The notes beneath the pieces were generated by a model. The model searched no databases, was not told the origin of the DNA, and worked only from the letters and a program-made list of their open reading frames with translations. Positions 59,389 to 64,000 of a stretch of DNA of 64,000 nucleotides are shown in pieces. The stretch spans positions 114,858-178,857 of the forward strand of contig NZ_JANHOI010000004.1 in the NCBI RefSeq assembly GCF_026930205.1. The letters are read 5' to 3'. Position numbers and translations under genes: made by a program. Origin of the DNA: Bartonella sp. 220B (GTDB taxonomy: Bacteria > Pseudomonadota > Alphaproteobacteria > Rhizobiales > Rhizobiaceae). Positions within the stretch are counted from its first letter, which is position 1. Each line of letters starts with the position of its first letter.

Positions 59389-60477
59389 TTACACAGGAAG
59401 CGCGTGCTTTGCCCAATACTCAATACTATGATCACGATAAGCTTTTATGCTCTCAACCCCATCTTGCTGCATATACTGCAAAATCTCTTTCAGAATAGTA
59501 ACAGCAAGGTCTGGTCCCTCATAAACCATCCCACTATATAATTGAATCAAATCTGCACCAGCTTTAACTTTTTCCAAAGCCGTTTGTGCATCCTTTACAC
59601 CACCAACGCCAATAATTGCTATCTCCTTACCTAATTTTTGACGCATTTTTGCAAGCACAATGGTAGAGCGCTCAAAGAGTGGACGTCCAGAAAGCCCCCC
59701 TTCCTCACCACTGAAAAAACTATTGTTAAGGCCTTGGCGTGAAAGAGTGGTATTGGAAACTATGAGCCCATCAAAATCAGAAGACTTCATTTCTTCAGCA
59801 ATATTATCCAATTCTTTTTCTGATAAATCAGGGGCAATTTTTAAAAAAATGGGAACGGAAAACCCATGTTTTTTCTTTTGCTCACTGCGTGCCTGCGAAA
59901 TTGCATTCATCAAAAGATGCAAACTGTCACGCGCTTGTAAAGCGCGTAACCCCGGCGTATTAGGCGAAGAAATATTAATCGTAAAATAATCAGAAACATC
60001 ATAAAAATAAGCAATACCAGCAGTATAATCGTTAATCTTATCAACTGTATCCTTATTGGCACCAATATTGATTCCTACAATACCAAGATGTTTACATGCA
60101 CAAAGTCTGCTGTAAACAACGTGATGCCCGTCATTATTAAATCCCATTCTATTAATAATCGCTTCATCTTCTTTTAAGCGAAAAAGCCGTGGTTTAGGAT
60201 TGCCCCCCTGAGGTTTTGGCGTTACTGTACCAATTTCAGTAAAACCAAATCCTAATTGAAAAATAGCATCAACAACTTCTGCATTTTTATCAAAACCCGC
60301 TGCAAGACCAACAAAATTTTCAAACTCGAGATCCGCAACTGTTACCCCTAAACGCTTATCAACGACCTTTTGATAACTACTTAATCCACTTTTCAGACCA
60401 ATAATGGCTAAACGGTGTGCATGTTCTGGATCCAACATAAATAAAGCAGAACGACCAATACAACGAAAAAAATTCAT
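59389..60477 (-). CDS. pyrD: Dihydroorotate dehydrogenase (quinone), class 2
   Basis: PyrD oxidises dihydroorotate to orotate in pyrimidine synthesis, passing electrons to ubiquinone at the inner membrane. The 362-residue protein has the class 2 N-terminal extension ([20 protein letters not shown]), then [52 protein letters not shown], the FMN-binding [17 protein letters not shown], and [20 protein letters not shown], then [11 protein letters not shown]. The catalytic serine of class 2 enzymes lies in NISSPNTPG. The ordinary length and start fit. Confidence 0.96.
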   Translation of the reverse strand: MNFFRCIGRSALFMLDPEHAHRLAIIGLKSGLSSYQKVVDKRLGVTVADLEFENFVGLAAGFDKNAEVVDAIFQLGFGFTEIGTVTPKPQGGNPKPRLFRLKEDEAIINRMGFNNDGHHVVYSRLCACKHLGIVGINIGANKDTVDKINDYTAGIAYFYDVSDYFTINISSPNTPGLRALQARDSLHLLMNAISQARSEQKKKHGFSVPIFLKIAPDLSEKELDNIAEEMKSSDFDGLIVSNTTLSRQGLNNSFFSGEEGGLSGRPLFERSTIVLAKMRQKLGKEIAIIGVGGVKDAQTALEKVKAGADLIQLYSGMVYEGPDLAVTILKEILQYMQQDGVESIKAYRDHSIEYWAKHALPV

Positions 60478-61038
60478 CTATTTTTCTCCACAACATAAAA
60501 ACGCCCCCTTACGTCTTGCACAAATTTTCTTTTTAACACGCATAACATTTCATAAGAGATGGCATACTATTCAAACAAGAATACAAATCTCACCGGCAAG
60601 AGAGTTTATAACATTATCGCTCATACTCTTTATGAACATTGAAAAAAAGATTTTTCTGATTTTAAAAAGAATCGTTCTCTTTTTCACAATTACTCACATT
60701 ATATAACGAAGCATTTTTTTAATTTTATTATAAAAAGCCTGAAACAATTTTATAAATCAATCAAAATGCTCCACATTTAGTTGAAAAAGAGAATAGATAC
60801 AGCTTTAAAAAGCTTTTTGTCGTTTTGCACTCTATGTGATATTATTATATTATGTGATACTATTATATAAAGTCAAACAATGACCTTTTTCAATTTTTAA
60901 ATATATCATAATATTTTCAAAAAAGAATTTTCATATTATATATAATGCTTACCAAGAAAATCATAACTGCCCTTTTCTTTTTTATCAAAAGCGATAATTA
61001 AAATGAGTATCTGTCGCATATATAAAGGGGAAGACACA
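60478..61038. other. Divergent intergenic region with an 18-bp tandem repeat
   Basis: 560 bp between divergent pyrD and mscL, very AT-rich. TATGTGATATTATTATAT (60833-60850) is followed at once by a copy differing by one base (60851-60868). AGCTTT-AA-AAAGCT with five Ts after it (about 60801-60819) is a small hairpin without an obvious gene to terminate. No coding region is supported. Confidence 0.5.
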
Positions 61039-61452
61039 ATGCTTAAAGAATTCAAGGAATTTGCTTTAAAAGGCAACATGATTGATCTTGCCATCGGTGT
61101 GATTATAGGAGGAGCTTTTGGTGGTTTGGTCAATTCAATTGTCAACGATATTTTTATGCCAATCATTGGGCTTATTACGGGTGGAATTGACTTTTCTAAC
61201 ATGTTTCTTCAGCTTGCCGGTGAGAAGCAAGCTACATTGAATGCCGCTAAAGCAGCGGGAGCAACCATTAGCTACGGCAACTTTATAACTTTACTTATTA
61301 ATTTTCTCATTATTGCCTGGGTCCTTTTCCTATTTGTTAAAGCTATGAATAAGCTCCGTCGAAAACAAGAAGAAGAAGAAAATTCAAAAAAAATGTCTCT
61401 AGAAGAACAACTTCTGTCAGAAATTAGAGATCTTTTGGCTAAGAAAAAATAA
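61039..61452 (+). CDS. mscL: Large-conductance mechanosensitive channel
   Basis: MscL is a homopentameric inner-membrane channel that opens at high membrane tension to relieve osmotic downshock. The 137-residue product starts [20 protein letters not shown], the family signature, then [20 protein letters not shown] for the pore helix, a periplasmic loop, the second helix [19 protein letters not shown], and a charged C-terminal helical bundle ([20 protein letters not shown]). The ATG at 61039 is eight bases after AAGGGGA; the frame extends 12 codons further to an ATG without such a site. It is convergent with the histidine kinase gene, with about 18 bp between stops. Confidence 0.96.
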   Translation: MLKEFKEFALKGNMIDLAIGVIIGGAFGGLVNSIVNDIFMPIIGLITGGIDFSNMFLQLAGEKQATLNAAKAAGATISYGNFITLLINFLIIAWVLFLFVKAMNKLRRKQEEEENSKKMSLEEQLLSEIRDLLAKKK

Positions 61453-61470
61453 ATTTATGTATGATTTGAC

Positions 61471-63744
61471 TCATGGAACATTTGACTCATGGGACACTGG
61501 AAAAAACATTTCCACAGTTGTTCCATGATTGGGTTTTGAGAACAACAAAAATTGTCCACCACTTTCTTCTACCATTGCCTTACACATCGGGAGACCTAAA
61601 CCTGTTCCAATAAAAGCACTGTCGCCAGAGCGCCCATCTTTGCGCTCTATCTGTCCATAGGGTTGCAGTGCTTGTATAATCTCTTCATCACTCATTCCGA
61701 CACCGTTATCACTTACTGAAATCTTTACGTGCTCTTTTTTTCTATAAGAAACGTGAACAATAATTTGTCCGCTTGATGGTGTAAAACGGACAGCATTGGA
61801 AAGAAGATTCCACATAATTTGCCGAAATATCTGTTGTGACACACCAATAAATGGCACATGAGATGGAGCAGCAATACGTATCATAATGCCATTATGATTA
61901 GCCTGTGTTTCAAGAAAAGCCACACTGGCACGTAAACAAGATATCACATCAAACGCTTCCGCGGATATATTAATCCTATTATTTGAACTAGAATAATTTG
62001 CTTTCGAGCATTCTAGTAATTGGTTAACCAGCGATAATATATGTTTTCCAGATGAGATAATATCGCGTAAATATCCACAATAACGCTCATTGTCTATCAG
62101 ACCAAAACGGCCATCTCTCATAATTTCTGCAAAACCAATGAGAGCATTTAAAGGTGTTCGTATTTCATGAATCACTCCAATCATTTGACTTTCTTCTACT
62201 TTTTTATCTACTGGCAGAATTATTCCTGTCATATTATGCAATATAACAGCATAATTATCTTGTTGTACCAAAGGTACAATTGTCATAGAAACCATTATAT
62301 TTTTATGACTTTTCGTCACAAGTTCTACTCTCTCATCGTAATTAAAAACCTGTTTTTTTTCTTTCACACGGATCAATTTAAAATATTTTTCAAACAAAAA
62401 TTGACTTTGCAAAGTCAATAATGATGATAATGGCTGTGCCAATAATTCGTTGATCTCATAGCCAGTCAATGCCAAAACAGCACTGCTTACCGCTCGAATT
62501 ATCCCCTGTCCGTCCAACCAAAAAATGCCATCCGCTGCTGTATCCAATAACGATAAAACAACTGCTGGCTCTTTTATGAGAGTTTGTTCTATAATATTTT
62601 CCGGTAATGTCTGTGCACTTGGCAACAAAACAGCTGTCTCCTTAACCAAATGATCACATCCTACCGAGGAATCCAATTCTCCACGCAATCTTTGTGCAAT
62701 TTCACGAAATGCTGAACGCTCTATCTCTGAAAGACTTGGCGTTTTTTTCTCCAAATTCTTATTCTTTTTCTCTTGTCCCTTTTCTTGCATCCTCAAAATA
62801 CCAAAGCCATGAAATCCCTCAAGCCGTTGTTTGTTATCAAAAATTGGCACAGCAGATAATTCAACATCAAGCCACTCTGGATAATCATCAATAGGCCATT
62901 GAACAGTCCATTTGCTCCAAGGTAAAGCTGCTTTAATAAAGCCACTTAAGAGTTGATACCGCTCATCACTAAATCTCTTGGTAAGTTCGCAAAAATCAGA
63001 CCTTAAAATAGAAGATGATAGAGGACCAACAATTTCAGCTAACTCTTTTGAAACATCACAAAATCGTCCATTTTGATCCATCCTCCAAGTAAATCGTTGT
63101 GGTAAAAGTTCCGGACTAAAATGAAAAAACTCCTGTTTACTCTTCAACTCTTCTGCTTTTAATGGCATGCAGAAAACCAAAAAACGTGCCGGTTTTATTT
63201 CTAAACTAATAATACCAACTTGTGTATAAACACCTGCTATGGATAAAATGGTTTTAACTAACTTCTCATGATCAATCGTCTGTAGAAGAATTTGGATTGT
63301 TTCATCAACAAAAGAAAAATGAGAGGACGCCTCTAATATTGTTGCATGTTCATCAATTATTGCAACGGACATTGTTGCATCATCCAAGCCAGCGATAAGC
63401 GAAATCTTTTTCTCTTTCAGAGGAGCTTCTAATAAAAATACCTTGCCTAAACCAACAATATCAACAGAAACTACAGAAAATTCAGCAGTATGCTTTAAAC
63501 CATCTAATGCAATAGAGCTTGCACATTGAGCACTCTTCAATATTTTATGACGCTCCATTTGGTCTAAAAAAGACCGGTCTTTCATCATATCGGCTACAGA
63601 AGAAAAACCAAAAAAATACGCCGCAGCCCCATTGGACCAAAGAAGATTTTTACAATCAGAGGAAAGAACAAAAGCTCTCTGTCCTCGCATGAAGGTTTGC
63701 TTAATTTCTTCACATTCTAGATAATCTAAAAATGTAAAAGACAT
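61471..63744 (-). CDS. PAS-domain sensor histidine kinase, PdhS/PleC-like
   Basis: A 757-residue kinase with several PAS-like sensing domains and no evident membrane segment. The last PAS is around residues 395-510 (LLDTAADGIFWLDGQGIIRA, with LALTGYEINELLAQPL). The dimerisation box is VIHEIRTPLNALIGFAE, with the phosphoacceptor His526, followed by RFGLIDNERYCGYLRDIISS, very like the PdhS/DivJ/PleC kinases that act on the cell-fate regulator DivK. The ATPase domain has N, G1 and G2 boxes: WNLLSNAVRFTPSSGQI, VSDNGVGMSDEEI and GTGLGLPMCKAMVEESGGQF. A 16-bp tandem repeat spans the stop codon. Which pathway it feeds is inference. Confidence 0.85.
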   Translation of the reverse strand: MSFTFLDYLECEEIKQTFMRGQRAFVLSSDCKNLLWSNGAAAYFFGFSSVADMMKDRSFLDQMERHKILKSAQCASSIALDGLKHTAEFSVVSVDIVGLGKVFLLEAPLKEKKISLIAGLDDATMSVAIIDEHATILEASSHFSFVDETIQILLQTIDHEKLVKTILSIAGVYTQVGIISLEIKPARFLVFCMPLKAEELKSKQEFFHFSPELLPQRFTWRMDQNGRFCDVSKELAEIVGPLSSSILRSDFCELTKRFSDERYQLLSGFIKAALPWSKWTVQWPIDDYPEWLDVELSAVPIFDNKQRLEGFHGFGILRMQEKGQEKKNKNLEKKTPSLSEIERSAFREIAQRLRGELDSSVGCDHLVKETAVLLPSAQTLPENIIEQTLIKEPAVVLSLLDTAADGIFWLDGQGIIRAVSSAVLALTGYEINELLAQPLSSLLTLQSQFLFEKYFKLIRVKEKKQVFNYDERVELVTKSHKNIMVSMTIVPLVQQDNYAVILHNMTGIILPVDKKVEESQMIGVIHEIRTPLNALIGFAEIMRDGRFGLIDNERYCGYLRDIISSGKHILSLVNQLLECSKANYSSSNNRINISAEAFDVISCLRASVAFLETQANHNGIMIRIAAPSHVPFIGVSQQIFRQIMWNLLSNAVRFTPSSGQIIVHVSYRKKEHVKISVSDNGVGMSDEEIIQALQPYGQIERKDGRSGDSAFIGTGLGLPMCKAMVEESGGQFLLFSKPNHGTTVEMFFPVSHESNVP

Positions 63745-64000
63745 CTCAAACCCTTCTTTGTATTTATGCTACATACCGGTAACCTTACTACAAAATATCG
63801 CTTCTATTTTGGCACTCCTCATTCAATATTTTTAATATTCCACAGTTATAATCAAACATGTTTTTTATTACAAATAACTTATTGATTATCCATATGTTTT
63901 TTTTAGTGAGGGATGCGTAAATAAAGCAGGGGAATAAAATTTTCGAATCATGCCTCTATAACAGGGGCATTTTTTTGAGAAAACTTTGTGCATTTAACTT
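63745..64000. other. Region upstream of the histidine kinase, no gene seen
   Basis: The last 256 bases are AT-rich. No open frame or RNA structure is supported. The kinase promoter should lie here, but I could not assign it. Confidence 0.35.

Noticed and set aside
1..64000. CRISPR arrays, rRNA operon, complete insertion sequence, prophage structural genes
   Set aside because: No regularly spaced repeats, no rRNA sequence, and no transposase or phage structural genes could be supported anywhere in the window.

Overview
The window looks like chromosome from a small-genome alphaproteobacterium of the order Hyphomicrobiales (Rhizobiales), most likely Bartonella. The basis is the AT-rich composition, the F0 genes in the alphaproteobacterial order atpI-B-E-F'-F on their own, a plant-type glutamate-cysteine ligase, a PdhS/PleC-like PAS histidine kinase, a DUF6101 protein, and a tRNA-His with A73 and no encoded G-1. 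The species cannot be fixed from the sequence alone.

Most of the window (about 1-52200 and 59180-64000) is housekeeping DNA. In order it carries: aroC (cut by the left edge), fabI, a CbpA-like J protein, pdxH, ubiA, purD; a minus-strand run of glcD-like oxidase, tsaC, rnhB, ispE, a small membrane protein and an S49 protease; a TrmN6-like methyltransferase; a polyprenyl synthase and a TPR protein; glyQS; the F0 operon; yfgM-like and der; an SLC13 permease; an exported protein of unknown function; nhaA; lysC, ubiG, grxC, comF; a BioC/NDUFAF5-like methyltransferase; tcyP; gshA; rsmE; an AsmA protein; folD; zwf-pgl-edd (entry to the Entner-Doudoroff and pentose phosphate routes); a puuA/puuB-like pair; then tRNA-His, pyrD, mscL and a sensor kinase. 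Overlapping or nearly touching genes (rnhB/tsaC/glcD-like, sppA/small ORF/ispE, glyQ/glyS, yfgM/der) point to compact operons. Several intergenic gaps of 300-900 bp hold decayed sequence, including a recognisable remnant of a second pdxH and an inverted copy of the nhaA 3' end.

The unusual part is an accessory block at about 52200-59180, lying against the 3' side of tRNA-His. Its left half (52200-54400) is visibly richer in G+C, mostly non-coding or decayed, carries a DUF6622 gene, and contains a pair of imperfect 37-bp direct repeats. Its right half (54410-59085) looks like a bacteriocin-type cluster that I do not recognise as a described system. It has a 103-residue glycine-zipper peptide gene with glycines exactly four apart (31/35/39/43 and 60/64/68/72/76) and a hairpin after it. 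A polytopic membrane protein gene with a strong Shine-Dalgarno site follows, then the wreck of a second glycine-zipper peptide, then three coupled genes for related-looking membrane proteins, two of which carry intramembrane-protease-like E/H motifs. Divergently there is a fragment of a HlyB/LapB-type exporter. The reading proposed here is a tandemly duplicated peptide-plus-membrane-protein (immunity or processing) module that has lost its exporter and is decaying. That function is inference, not something the sequence proves.
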